Position numbers and translations under genes: made by a program. The notes under the pieces are model-generated. The model ran no database searches. It was not told the DNA's origin and saw nothing but the letters and a program-made list of their open reading frames with translations. From contig CM046873.1 of assembly GCA_025617745.1 (NCBI GenBank), positions 24,783,547-24,847,546 on the forward strand: DNA of 64,000 nt, read 5' to 3'. Source of the DNA: Heliocidaris erythrogramma. Its lineage: Eukaryota; Echinodermata; Echinoidea; Camarodonta; Echinometridae. Shown here one piece after another: positions 22,485 through 34,302 of this stretch; the stretch's first letter is position 1; every line of letters begins with the position of its first letter.

Positions 22485-24314
22485 ATGGCTTCAGACATAG
22501 CTTCAGTGATCCAGGGCCTTGAGTGTTCCCTGTGCTTCAACCTTCTAGAAGAACCTAAGCTTCTATCTTGCACTCATTCATTCTGTGAGAAATGCCTTCA
22601 ACAACTCCACCACTCTCAGGGAAAGGGCGTTGACCTTTTATGTCCCCTCTGTCGTCAGATCACTCACATTGCCAACAAAGACGTGCTCAGTCTTAAAACC
22701 AATGTTCCTCTGAAATCATTGATCGGAGGCGTGAAGACAACCAGGAAGATATGTACTGTCTGTGACCCGGAAGCTAAATCTCCAGCAGTGCACTACTGCC
22801 AGGAGTGTGATGAGTGCATGTGTGATGCGTGTCTGAAAGGTCACGGTAAGTTCAGAAAGAATGTAAGTCACGTAGTAGTCAGCATGAACGACATCAAAAG
22901 CGGGAAGGTAAAAGTCAAGCAGATCTGCCATAAGCATCCAGGAGAAGAGAGGTTATGGGTGTGCACATCCTGTAAGGTCTCTATCTGCTTCAGATGCCGC
23001 ATGCTCGACCACAACGGATCAGATCACGTGATTCAAGAAGTGGAAGACTTCAAGAAAAACATGAAGGGTGAGATTCAATCTCTGCAGAAAAGAGGGATGG
23101 AGAAAATGGAGAAAATCAAGTCGTACACAAAGGTGGTCCGAGAGGAAACTGCGAAGGTTGAAGCCATCATTGCCGAGAGAGAAGCTGATATCGAAACGGC
23201 ATTCGAGGAGACACTCCTCTTATTGAACGCGAAGAAAAATGCTCTACTCAGTCAGTGCAAAGAACAGAAAAAGAAACTAAAAGAAGAACTTTGCAGAAAT
23301 GGTAAGAATGAAGATGAGTTAATAACTCGTCTAAATAGTGCGTGTGAGTTGGTTGGTAATGGTGTAAGAGCATTGCTTGAGGGTGAGGCATTGGTGGTAC
23401 ATAGCAATCTTTGTAGGGAATTACAGGCTATGATAGATAGGGATGATCCTGATGAATCGAAACCAAAACAGGTTACAATTCAAGCGGAAGGCGTGACATT
23501 TACCCGATGCATTCTTGATGATGAACATAATATAGGGATGTTAAACATGAACGACTGGGTACTTGAAAAGGTAGCCGAGTGTAGCATTTCTAAGGAAGAA
23601 CCTTGTTGGATGGCCCCAACTAAATATGGTAAGATGTTAGTGGGGTATGATGGGTTTGAGGCTGATGGTATCGATGAGTTCACTGTCAGTGGTTCACATA
23701 AAACAGTGCTGAAGGATGTGAGAGTGGGAGGTGTGTCTGTCTTGTCTGATGGTCGCTATGTTGTACGTGATTGCGATGAGAAGATCTCTCTCTACTCCTC
23801 TGACTGGAACAAACTTGATACCAAAGAGTTTAATATGAAGGATAGTGATGACTATGGTGGCATGGATGTAGATAAATGTAACAACATCTATGTTGGGTAT
23901 TATAAAGCTGAGACGATACGTGTGTTCACACCAGAGGGTGGGGCACCGATTCGGGAGATCCCCTGCCATGGCTATAGACCCAACAAGATATGTACAATGA
24001 ATCACAGTAACATGCTGGTTGTTAGTGATGGATACACTGTTCGAGTGATCGATCAACATGGTACAGTGAAATATGTCGTCAAACAGGAGGATTACAATGC
24101 ATGTCCTGCTGTCCTGCATGATGATAGCATCCTGATTGGATGGAAGAAGGATGGTCTTGTGAGTATTGATCTGTACACAAACCAACTGAGACATGTGAGA
24201 ACAGTCATTAGTGGGCTGGAGTGCCCAAGTTATGATTGGGATTTGAGAGAGTTCTCATCAGGGGAGATCGCGTTTTGTGCCAAATCCAAATTCTATGTGT
24301 TACGTAAATGCTAG
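22485..24314 (+). CDS. TRIM-1: RING/B-box/coiled-coil E3 ubiquitin ligase, 609 aa
   Basis: Predicted TRIM-family RING E3 ligase. RING C3HC4: C14, C17, C29, H31, C34, C37, C53, C56. B-box 1 around residues 90-129 (C90, C93, C105, C108, C113, C116, H120, H129). B-box 2 is complete: C148, H151, C160, C163, C168, C171, H176, H181. A charged coiled coil follows at about 186-300. Residues ~370-609 form repeated beta-strand segments resembling an NHL-like propeller; no PRY/SPRY motif is seen. The whole protein lies in one exon and ends in LRKC. The ATG is the first codon after the acceptor and is kept in TRIM-3. AATAAA lies at 24508-24513. Compared with the paralogues, residues ~385-392 have an insertion (YDGFEADG in place of YGDGG). 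Exon 1 is truncated in this module (11016). Function is inferred from the family; substrates are unknown. Confidence 0.93.
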   Translation: MASDIASVIQGLECSLCFNLLEEPKLLSCTHSFCEKCLQQLHHSQGKGVDLLCPLCRQITHIANKDVLSLKTNVPLKSLIGGVKTTRKICTVCDPEAKSPAVHYCQECDECMCDACLKGHGKFRKNVSHVVVSMNDIKSGKVKVKQICHKHPGEERLWVCTSCKVSICFRCRMLDHNGSDHVIQEVEDFKKNMKGEIQSLQKRGMEKMEKIKSYTKVVREETAKVEAIIAEREADIETAFEETLLLLNAKKNALLSQCKEQKKKLKEELCRNGKNEDELITRLNSACELVGNGVRALLEGEALVVHSNLCRELQAMIDRDDPDESKPKQVTIQAEGVTFTRCILDDEHNIGMLNMNDWVLEKVAECSISKEEPCWMAPTKYGKMLVGYDGFEADGIDEFTVSGSHKTVLKDVRVGGVSVLSDGRYVVRDCDEKISLYSSDWNKLDTKEFNMKDSDDYGGMDVDKCNNIYVGYYKAETIRVFTPEGGAPIREIPCHGYRPNKICTMNHSNMLVVSDGYTVRVIDQHGTVKYVVKQEDYNACPAVLHDDSILIGWKKDGLVSIDLYTNQLRHVRTVISGLECPSYDWDLREFSSGEIAFCAKSKFYVLRKC

Positions 24315-25216
24315 ATATCAAACTATTTGCAAAAAGCGATGCCAACAAATTTAGACGGATAAATTCACTTTTTATTACCGAGAGAGACCTTGAAATGAAT
24401 AGTGTCACTTAAAAAACACAATAATCCACTGATCAAAACATGGTTTGCAGGAAAGTTCTAGACATTATGCATTTCTTAAACATCATATTTAACTTGTATA
24501 AAAATTCAATAAAAAACGGTTTATCTGACAACATGTCTCAAAGCAGAAACTGAATTGCCTATTACAGGGTCAAATAACAGTCAAAATGCAAGATACATGA
24601 ATTGCACATAGAATATTGGTATAAAATGTTGTTAGTAACAATCATTAAACATTCCACTTGTACACTAATACATACTTAATACGTATTAGTAATAGTTGTA
24701 GCAATTATTCTTATAAAATTGATGGTATGGATTGTCCATTATCTTTGCTGTCCATCACATAATTGAATCTACTATTGAAAACTACTGCCAACAAATCCCC
24801 GTGTTAAACCTTCGACAATTTTTTTTTTCAATATCAAATTTTGATAGTCATTTTTCACAGTTTTAGTTTAGTGTGGTTGGGTGTGTTGATTTCCATCATA
24901 TAATCTTATAGGGAAAAAGGAAAAGAGTATTTGAAAGACAAGCTCAGTACATATAATGTGCTAGTGATGATTATGTACATGATAACACGTTGTTACCTAT
25001 GATACATTGCAGATAATTATGTACATGTTATTGGTTTGTAAACTAATCAGTGCTGTATCTATTTCAGATTATTCAATAAATTCACTGACTCTGTCACATC
25101 GTCAGTGGGTTATTTCATTTAAAGGGTATAAGGACCCATTCTGATTTCATATAACCATCATCACTTTTAGAATGAGATTGTCTAACTTCATTAAGTACAC
25201 CTACTCATTCGTAAGT
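24315..25216. other. TRIM-1 3' flank
   Basis: 24315-24900 matches the flanks of TRIM-2 (43070-43340) and TRIM-3 (56000-56058 plus 57483-57960). A polyadenylation signal AATAAA lies at 24508-24513; the equivalent in the other two reads AATACA. No other gene seen. Confidence 0.6.
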
Positions 25217-25224
25217 TGTTAACT

Positions 25225-25359
25225 CAGGGGCGGATCCAGGATTTTGTATAAGGGGGGGGGGGGGCACACAAATGCAGGATTGTCAAATTTGGGAAACTGC
25301 TTGGAGGGAGATCCGTATTTGTTTGGTCTCGCCAGCCCTCCAAAAGTCGATCAGTGGGG
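25225..25359. mobile_element. hAT-like MITE fragment
   Basis: The left end CAGGGGCGGATCCAGGATTT matches the family of the complete element at 47161-47410. GTTAACT occurs at 25218-25224 and again at 25360-25366, so it may be a target duplication. The right inverted end is not recognisable. Confidence 0.4.
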
Positions 25360-25559
25360 GTTAACTGGTTAAGGGTTAACTCTATTTATTGCGAGCCCTG
25401 AATATATCAAATTATATAACATTACGTCAAACTGGATATCATTGATATAAACAATGCAATAGAGAATCATAATAGGACTAACATGAGACAAATCATATAA
25501 CATAGTATATCAAATTGAAATATTATATTGATATAAACAATGAGTAGGTCAAAACAATA

Positions 25560-27300
25560 ATTCAAGGATTCAAAATTCACCACGGGTATTTATGATGGAT
25601 TTGAAATATTTTACAAAGCAATCACTTGCATTTTCATTGTCCAATTTCATGATTTTTACAAGTTTCTCTTCCTTATTAAAACCTTTGAATGCTTCATATA
25701 TTTCAGTCATTTCTGTAAAAAATGTATTTCTTTCAGTACTAAATCTCGTACACCCCATTATAGTGTGAAGTTCATCTCCAACTTTTCCCATATTACATTC
25801 GTTACAAATTCGTAGATGAGAGGGGATTTTTTTCCGGTTTCTATTGGTAGATTGTGTGAGCTGATTCTAAGTCGATATATATTTTGGCGTAGTTTGTAAT
25901 TTTTAACATGGGACAAGTATTTTTCAGTGTTCATATCCTGCTTGAATAATCTATATGTTCTAAGTTTATTTTTTTCATTACCATGTATACAATCACTACA
26001 TAAATCCATCTTGAACTGACATTCAATAAATTCATCATTTTCATTTCCATTTTTTCAATTGACTGCTTTTCTTATTGACACCTAATATATTTCTTAGCCA
26101 TTGCAAATGAACATTTTCTATTTTATTCTTTAAATATATTCTAGAGTTCCCCTTCGTAACTTTCCCCCCAGGGGGGTCACTCACCACTGTATGTGCTACC
26201 CACGCGCGTCCACACACTTCAAAATTAGACCCTTAATGGCGTATCGCGCGAGGTCTAATTTGCACCTCTATACGGCGTCACATCAGAAAAACATACCCTA
26301 AATGACGTCAACACGCTCATCACTCCATCCAAAAATACCCTAAGTGGCGTATAAATTATCAAGGTACCAAGTACAATACCCTTAATGGCGTTTGAAATAA
26401 ATAACCCCAATTAAACAGGCAAGCAACAAAATAAGACTTCTACAGTTTGAACAGGTAAACATGATTTACTCACATTTCTTTTGTCACATTTCTTTGATTA
26501 TCGTTTACTCAAATAAGTAGGAGACCTGTTTCCTTGATCTTGATTTTGTACCCTAAATGTCAAATTTGAAATTTGTGAAATGGTACTCTAAACTGATTAT
26601 CACAACAATTCATTTTGTACCCTAAATGTCGAATTTGAAATTTGTGAAATGGTACTCTAAACGGCGATTGAAGTTGAAAAACAGCCCTTTTTTAAGGAAG
26701 ACGTCGACGACGCCTTAAGCCTGAAAACAGACCCTTTTCGACGTTTTTTGTTGACGAGCGTGGGTAGCACATAATGTGGTGAGTGACCCCCCCCCCCCCT
26801 GGGGCTTTCCCTAGCTTTTCAAAATCAACAACAAAGGCTCCCCACACCTCTGATCCATATAAGAGTACAGGCTTTACTAAAGAATCAAATACATGTAGAC
26901 GGTTAGCTATTTAGATATTTAGAAGGCAATATCCAAATGATTTCAATAATTTGAATATAACCCTTCTTGATTTATCCGCTAAATTCACCAAGTAATGTGT
27001 CAGTGAAAGTAGCGCAATTATTAATGCTAAGTTCTAAGTATGCTACCTGCTTAACAACTACATTTTCATTATTTATCATAAAATGATGGTGTTTTAACAT
27101 GTGTCCACCTTTGGTACAGATCAATATCTTTGTCTTTTTTATGTTTACTTCTAATAACCATTTACTGCAGTATCCATTAAGTCTATTTAATAAGGTTTGC
27201 ATGACATTTTTTTTGTCTTTGATATTAATACTATTGACATTGCTAAGAATAATGAAGCGTTTAATATCATCGTAAAATGTCTTTAAAAGAAGAGACAAAA
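25560..27300 (-). pseudogene. LINE relic: RT palm remnant and C-terminal region
   Basis: On the minus strand 27298-26972 reads FYDDIKRFIILSN (a decayed version of the catalytic YADD box), then LLNRLNGYCSKWLLEVNIKK and TKILICTKGG. Sequence near 26820-26900 reads DSLVKPVLLYGSEVWGAF, and near 26060-26130 it reads NVHLQWLRNILGV. 26009-25758 and 25791-25570 give KLRTYRLFKQDMNTEKYL, RLRISSHNLPIETG and DELHTIMGCTRF. This is a non-LTR element distinct from the one at 14166. It is truncated at the 5' side, frameshifted, and split by the MITE at 26167-26804. Confidence 0.75.
26167..26804. mobile_element. 638-bp palindrome-ended MITE inside a LINE relic
   Basis: Ends CCCAGGGGGGTCACTCACCA and GGTGAGTGACCCC...CCTGGGG are inverted, and the homology continues through GTGCTACCCACGC. 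CTTTCCC flanks both sides (26160-26166 and 26805-26811), a 7-bp target duplication. The interior holds repeats of ACCCTAA-N-GGCGT type and a duplicated segment (26545 and 26613, AATTTGAAATTTGTGAAATG). No coding capacity. Confidence 0.7.
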
Positions 27301-27600
27301 ATTACCAACTTGTGATCGATTGCAAATACTAAGATCAGAATTATCTGTAAAAATTAGGGTTTATATTTTTTCATTCGTTATGGGTGAGGCTAGGAAACCG
27401 AATGCCATTGTGTTATATCACAATTTTTGGTACCGTAGCTAACATTAATATTTTGAACATATTATATCCTTAATTGTAGTCCAGCTAAGTTTAGTTTTTG
27501 CTTATATTTTTCTGCAGTTTAACTAGAACGCACGGTCGTTTACAGTGTATACAACATTCGAAAATGAACGTGATTAAAAGTAGTAAAAGAATACGACGAG
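27301..27600. repeat. Left flank of the satellite, module-derived
   Basis: GAATGCCATTGTG-type sequence near 27395 aligns with GAATGTGATTGCCATTAGAG at 12205 and 63708, so the satellite sits in the same module context as the single unit at 12300. Confidence 0.4.
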
Positions 27601-30600
27601 TATGGAATACTTTTTTATGTGAAATGGCAAGAAAGAGAGAGCACGGGAGAAATTGAGAGGCAGAGAGAGGGAATGAAAGGTAGAGAGAAAGAGAGAAAGA
27701 GAGAGAGAGGGAGAGAAACGTGGGCTAGAGACAGGGCACTGCAGGGGACGGGGAAAATGGGGAGGTGAACAAATATTATGTTCATACACTGTACAGTTTA
27801 TACATGATTAATGTAACAAATAATTATGTGCATTGTGAATATGAAAATTACATGACAATTTTACAACATCAGTGTGTGATGCATCTAGTGAAATAATAAT
27901 TTCTAATATATACATTCATTACAGCACTACTGTTTTAAACATAATTTGTGTGTTTAAAAAATGATAATCATTGGTTGTTGTCGCGCAGGTAGATGAATTG
28001 AATACACTGAATGGTTGGAAGTTTACACAAAGTCAGAAGCACATATATCATTCAAACGTTTCTTGAAGAGAGAAAGAGAGAGAGAGGGAGAGAAACGTGG
28101 GCTAAAGACGGGGCATTGCAGGGGACGGGGAAAATGGGGAGGTGAACAAATATTATGTTCATACACTGTACAGTTTATACATGATTAATGTAACAAATAA
28201 TTATGTACATTGTGAATATGAAAATTACATGGCAATTTTACAACATCAGTGTGTGATGCATCTAGTGAAATAATAATTTCTAATATATACATCCATTACA
28301 GCACTACTGTTTTAAACATAATTTGTGTGTTTAAAAAATGATAATCATTGGTTGTTGTCGCGCAGGTAGATGAATTGAATACACTGAATGGTTGGAAGTT
28401 TACACAAAGTCAGAAGCACATATATCATTCAAACGTTTCTTGAAGAGAGAAAGAGAGAGAGAGAGGGAGAGAAACGTCGGCTAGAGACAGGGCATTGCAG
28501 GGGACGGGGAAAATGGGGAGGTGAACAAATATTATGTTCATACACTGTACAGTTTATACATGATTAATGTAACAAATAATTATGTACATTGTGAATATGA
28601 AAATTACATGACAATTTTACAACATCAGTGTGTGATGCATCTAGTGAAATAATAATTTCTAATATATACATTCATTACAGCACTACTGTTTTAAACATAA
28701 TTTGTGTGTTTAAAAAATGATAATCATTGGTTGTTGTCGCGCAGGTAGATGAATTGAATACACTGAATGGTTGGAAGTTTACACAAAGTCAGAAGCACAT
28801 ATATCATTCAAACGTTTCTTGAAGAGAGAAAGAGAGAGAGAGGGAGAGAAACGTGGGCTAGAGACAGGGCATTGCAGGGGACGGGGAAAATGGGGAGGTG
28901 AACAAATGATAATCATTGGTTGTTGTCGCGCAGGTAGATGAATTGAATACACTGAATGGTTGGAAGTTTACACAAAGTCAGAAGCACATATATCATTCAA
29001 ACGTTTCTTGAAGAGAGAAAGAGAGAGAGAGGGAGAGAAACGTGGGCTAGAGACGGGGCATTGCAGGGGACGGGGAAAATGGGGAGGTGAACAAATATTA
29101 TGTTCATACACTGTACAGTTTATACATGATTAATGTAACAAATAATTATGTACATTGTGAATATGAAAATTACATGGCAATTTTACAACATCAGTGTGTG
29201 ATGCATCTAGTGAAATAATAATTTCTAATATATACATCCATTACAGCACTACTGTTTTAAACATAATTTGTGTGTTTAAAAAATGATAATCATTGGTTGT
29301 TGTCGCGCAGGTAGATGAATTAAATACACTGAATGGTTGGAAGTTTACACAAAGTCAGAAGCACATATATCATTCAAACGTTTCTTGAAGAGAGAAAGAG
29401 AGAGAGAGGGAGAGAAACGTGGGCTAGAGACAGGGCATTGCAGGGGACGGGGAAAATGGGGAGGTGAACAAATATTATGTTCATACACTGTACAGTTTAT
29501 ACGTGATTAATGTAACAAATAATTATGTACATTGTGAATATGAAAATTACATGACAATTTTACAACATCAGTGTGTGATGCATCTAGTGAAATAATAATT
29601 TCTAATATATACATTCATTACAGCACTACTGTTTTAAACATAATTTGTGTGTTTAAAAAATGATAATCATTGGTTGTTGTCGCGCAGGTAGATGAATTGA
29701 ATACACTGAATGGTTGGAAGTTTACACAAAGTCAGAAGCACATATATCATTCAAACGTTTCTTGAAGAGAGAAAGAGAGAGAGAGGGAGAGAAACGTGGG
29801 CTAGAGACAGGGCATTGCAGGGGACGGGGAAAATGGGGAGGTGAACAAATGATAATCATTGGTTGTTGTCGCGCAGGTAGATGAATTGAATACACTGAAT
29901 GGTTGGAAGTTTACACAAAGTCAGAAGCACATATATCATTCAAACGTTTCTTGAAGAGAGAAAGAGAGAGAGAGAGGGAGAGAAACGTGGGCTAGAGACA
30001 GGGCATTGCAGGGGACGGGGAAAATGGGGAGGTGAACAAATATTATGTTCATACACTGTACAGTTTATACATGATTAATGTAACAAATAATTATGTACAT
30101 TGTGAATATGAAAATTACATGGCAATTTTACAACATCAGTGTGTGATGCATCTAGTGAAATAATAATTTCTAATATATACATCCATTACAGCACTACTGT
30201 TTTAAACATAATTTGTGTGTTTAAAAAATGATAATCATTGGTTGTTGTCGCGCAGGTAGATGAATTGAATACACTGAATGGTTGGAAGTTTACACAAAGT
30301 CAGAAGCACATATATCATTCAAACGTTTCTTGAAGAGAGAAAGAGAGAGGGAGAGGGAGAGAAACGTCGGCTAGAGACAGGGCATTGCAGGGGACGGGGA
30401 AAATGGGGAGGTGAACAAATATTATGTTCATACACTGTACAGTTTATACATGATTAATGTAACAAATAATTATGTACATTGTGAATATGAAAATTACATG
30501 ACAATTTTACAACATCAGTGTGTGATGCATCTAGTGAAATAATAATTTCTAATATATACATTCATTACAGCACTACTGTTTTAAACATAATTTGTGTGTT

Positions 30601-33600
30601 TAAAAAATGATAATCATTGGTTGTTGTCGCGCAGGTAGATGAATTGAATACACTGAATGGTTGGAAGTTTACACAAAGTCAGAAGCACATATATCATTCA
30701 AACGTTTCTTGAAGAGAGAAAGAGAGAGAGAGGGAGAGAAACGTGGGCTAGAGACAGGGCATTGCAGGGGACGGGGAAAATGGGGAGGTGAACAAATATT
30801 ATGTTCATACACTGTACAGTTTATACGTGATTAATGTAACAAATAATTATGTACATTGTGAATATGAAAATTACATGACAATTTTACAACATCAGTGTGT
30901 GATGCATCTAGTGAAATAATAATTTCTAATATATACATCCATTACAGCACTACTGTTTTAAACATAATTTGTGTGTTTAAAAAATGATAATCATTGGTTG
31001 TTGTCGCGCAGGTAGATGAATTGAATACACTGAATGGTTGGAAGTTTACACAAAGTCAGAAGCACATATATCATTCAAACGTTTCTTGAAGAGAGAAAGA
31101 GAGAGAGAGAGGGAGAGAAACGTCGGCTAGAGACAGGGCATTGCAGGGGACGGGGAAAATGGGGAGGTGAACAAATATTATGTTCATACACTGTACAGTT
31201 TATACATGATTAATGTAACAAATAATTATGTACATTGTGAATATGAAAATTACATGACAATTTTACAACATCAGTGTGTGATGCATCTAGTGAAATAATA
31301 ATTTCTAATATATACATTCATTACAGCACTACTGTTTTAAACATAATTTGTGTGTTTAAAAAATGATAATCATTGGTTGTTGTCGCGCAGGTAGATGAAT
31401 TGAATACACTGAATGGTTGGAAGTTTACACAAAGTCAGAAGCACATATATCATTCAAACGTTTCTTGAAGAGAGAAAGAGAGAGAGAGGGAGAGAAACGT
31501 GGGCTAGAGACAGGGCATTGCAGGGGACGGGGAAAATGGGGAGGTGAACAAATGATAATCATTGGTTGTTGTCGCGCAGGTAGATGAATTGAATACACTG
31601 AATGGTTGGAAGTTTACACAAAGTCAGAAGCACATATATCATTCAAACGTTTCTTGAAGAGAGAAAGAGAGAGAGAGGGAGAGAAACGTGGGCTAGAGAC
31701 GGGGCATTGCAGGGGACGGGGAAAATGGGGAGGTGAACAAATATTATGTTCATACACTGTACAGTTTATACATGATTAATGTAACAAATAATTATGTACA
31801 TTGTGAATATGAAAATTACATGGCAATTTTACAACATCAGTGTGTGATGCATCTAGTGAAATAATAATTTCTAATATATACATCCATTACAGCACTACTG
31901 TTTTAAACATAATTTGTGTGTTTAAAAAATGATAATCATTGGTTGTTGTCGCGCAGGTAGATGAATTAAATACACTGAATGGTTGGAAGTTTACACAAAG
32001 TCAGAAGCACATATATCATTCAAACGTTTCTTGAAGAGAGAAAGAGAGAGAGAGGGAGAGAAACGTGGGCTAGAGACAGGGCATTGCAGGGGACGGGGAA
32101 AATGGGGAGGTGAACAAATATTATGTTCATACACTGTACAGTTTATACGTGATTAATGTAACAAATAATTATGTACATTGTGAATATGAAAATTACATGA
32201 CAATTTTACAACATCAGTGTGTGATGCATCTAGTGAAATAATAATTTCTAATATATACATCCATTACAGCACTACTGTTTTAAACATAATTTGTGTTTTT
32301 AAAAAATGATAATCATTGGTTGTTGTCGCGCAGGTAGATGAATTGAATACACTGAATGGTTGGAAGTTTACACAAAGTCAGAAGCACATATATCATTCAA
32401 ACGTTTCTTGAAGAGAGAAAGAGAGAGAGAGAGGGAGAGAAACGTCGGCTAGAGACAGGGCATTGCAGGGGACGGGGAAAATGGGGAGGTGAACAAATAT
32501 TATGTTCATACATTGTACAGTTTATACATGATTAATGTAACAAATAATTATGTACATTGTGAATATGAAAATTACATGACAATTTTACAACATCAGTGTG
32601 TGATGCATCTAGTGAAATAATAATTTCTAATATATACATTCATTACAGCACTACTGTTTTAAACATAATTTGTGTGTTTAAAAAATGATAATCATTGGTT
32701 GTTGTCGCGCAGGTAGATGAATTGAATACACTGAATGGTTGGAAGTTTACACAAAGTCAGAAGCACATATATCATTCAAACGTTTCTTGAAGAGAGAAAG
32801 AGAGAGAGAGGGAGAGAAACGTGGGCTAGAGACAGGGCATTGCAGGGGACGGGGAAAATGGGGAGGTGAACAAATGATAATCATTGGTTGTTGTCGCGCA
32901 GGTAGATGAATTGAATACACTGAATGGTTGGAAGTTTACACAAAGTCAGAAGCACATATATCATTCAAACGTTTCTTGAAGAGAGAAAGAGAGAGAGAGA
33001 GGGAGAGAAACGTGGGCTAGAGACAGGGCATTGCAGGGACGGGGAAAATGGGGAGGTGAACAAATATTATGTTCATACACTGTACAGTTTATACATGATT
33101 AATGTAACAAATAATTATGTACATTGTGAATATGAAAATTACATGGCAATTTTACAACATCAGTGTGTGATGCATCTAGTGAAATAATAATTTCTAATAT
33201 ATACATCCATTACAGCACTACTGTTTTAAACATAATTTGTGTGTTTAAAAAATGATAATCATTGGTTGTTGTCGCGCAGGTAGATGAATTGAATACACTG
33301 AATGGTTGGAAGTTTACACAAAGTCAGAAGCACATATATCATTCAAACGTTTCTTGAAGAGAGAAAGAGAGAGAGAGAGGGAGAGAAACGTCGGCTAGAG
33401 ACAGGGCATTGCAGGGGACGGGGAAAATGGGGAGGTGAACAAATATTATGTTCATACACTGTACAGTTTATACATGATTAATGTAACAAATAATTATGTA
33501 CATTGTGAATATGAAAATTACATGACAATTTTACAACATCAGTGTGTGATGCATCTAGTGAAATAATAATTTCTAATATATACATTCATTACAGCACTAC

Positions 33601-34302
33601 TGTTTTAAACATAATTTGTGTGTTTAAAAAATGATAATCATTGGTTGTTGTCGCGCAGGTAGATGAATTGAATACACTGAATGGTTGGAAGTTTACACAA
33701 AGTCAGAAGCACATATATCATTCAAACGTTTCTTGAAGAGAGAAAGAGAGAGAGAGGGAGAGAAACGTGGGCTAGAGACAGGGCATTGCAGGGGACGGGG
33801 AAAATGGGGAGGTGAACAAATGATAATCATTGGTTGTTGTCGCGCAGGTAGATGAATTGAATACACTGAATGGTTGGAAGTTTACACAAAGTCAGAAGCA
33901 CATATATCATTCAAACGTTTCTTGAAGAGAGAAAGAGAGAGAGAGGGAGAGAAACGTGGGCTAGAGACAGGGCATTGCAGGGGACGGGGAAAATGGGGAG
34001 GTGAACAAATATTATGTTCATACACTGTACAGTTTATACATGATTAATGTAACAAATAATTATGTACATTGTGAATATGAAAATTACATGGCAATTTTAC
34101 AACATCAGTGTGTGATGCATCTAGTGAAATAATAATTTCTAATATATACATCCATTACAGCACTACTGTTTTAAACATAATTTGTGTGTTTAAAAAATGA
34201 TAATCATTGGTTGTTGTCGCGCAGGTAGATGAATTGAATACACTGAATGGTTGGAAGTTTACACAAAGTCAGAAGCACATATATCATTCAAACGTTTCTT
34301 GA
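27600..34302. repeat. Satellite array: 377-379 bp and 189-191 bp units, ~20 copies
   Basis: Measured from the landmark GCAGGGGACGGGG, units start at 27741, 28118, 28497, 28874, 29063, 29440, 29817, 30008, 30387, 30764, 31143, 31520, 31709, 32086, 32465, 32842, 33033, 33411, 33788 and 33977. Fifteen steps are long (377-379) and five short (189-191, starting at 28874, 29817, 31520, 32842 and 33788). All short units share one deletion joining AACAAAT to GATAATCATTGG. Diagnostic variants (ACATGA/ACATGG, TTCATT/TCCATT, CGTGGG/CGTCGG, GAATTAAAT, ACGTGATT) define unit types that recur every 2646 bp over part of the array. Each unit has a GA tract. Non-coding. Confidence 0.95.

Noticed and set aside
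23694-24194. 166-codon open frame antisense to the TRIM-1 propeller (also 42449-42949)
   Set aside because: It is the complement of a conserved coding region and appears because of its codon use. It has no independent motif or splice support.
24650-24690. CTAATAC...GTATTAG stem-loop after TRIM-1
   Set aside because: Short, A/T-rich and not kept as a perfect stem in the TRIM-3 flank (57785).
27600-34302. Regular repeats resembling a CRISPR array
   Set aside because: Units are 189-379 bp, contiguous and without unique spacers, in animal DNA; this is a satellite.
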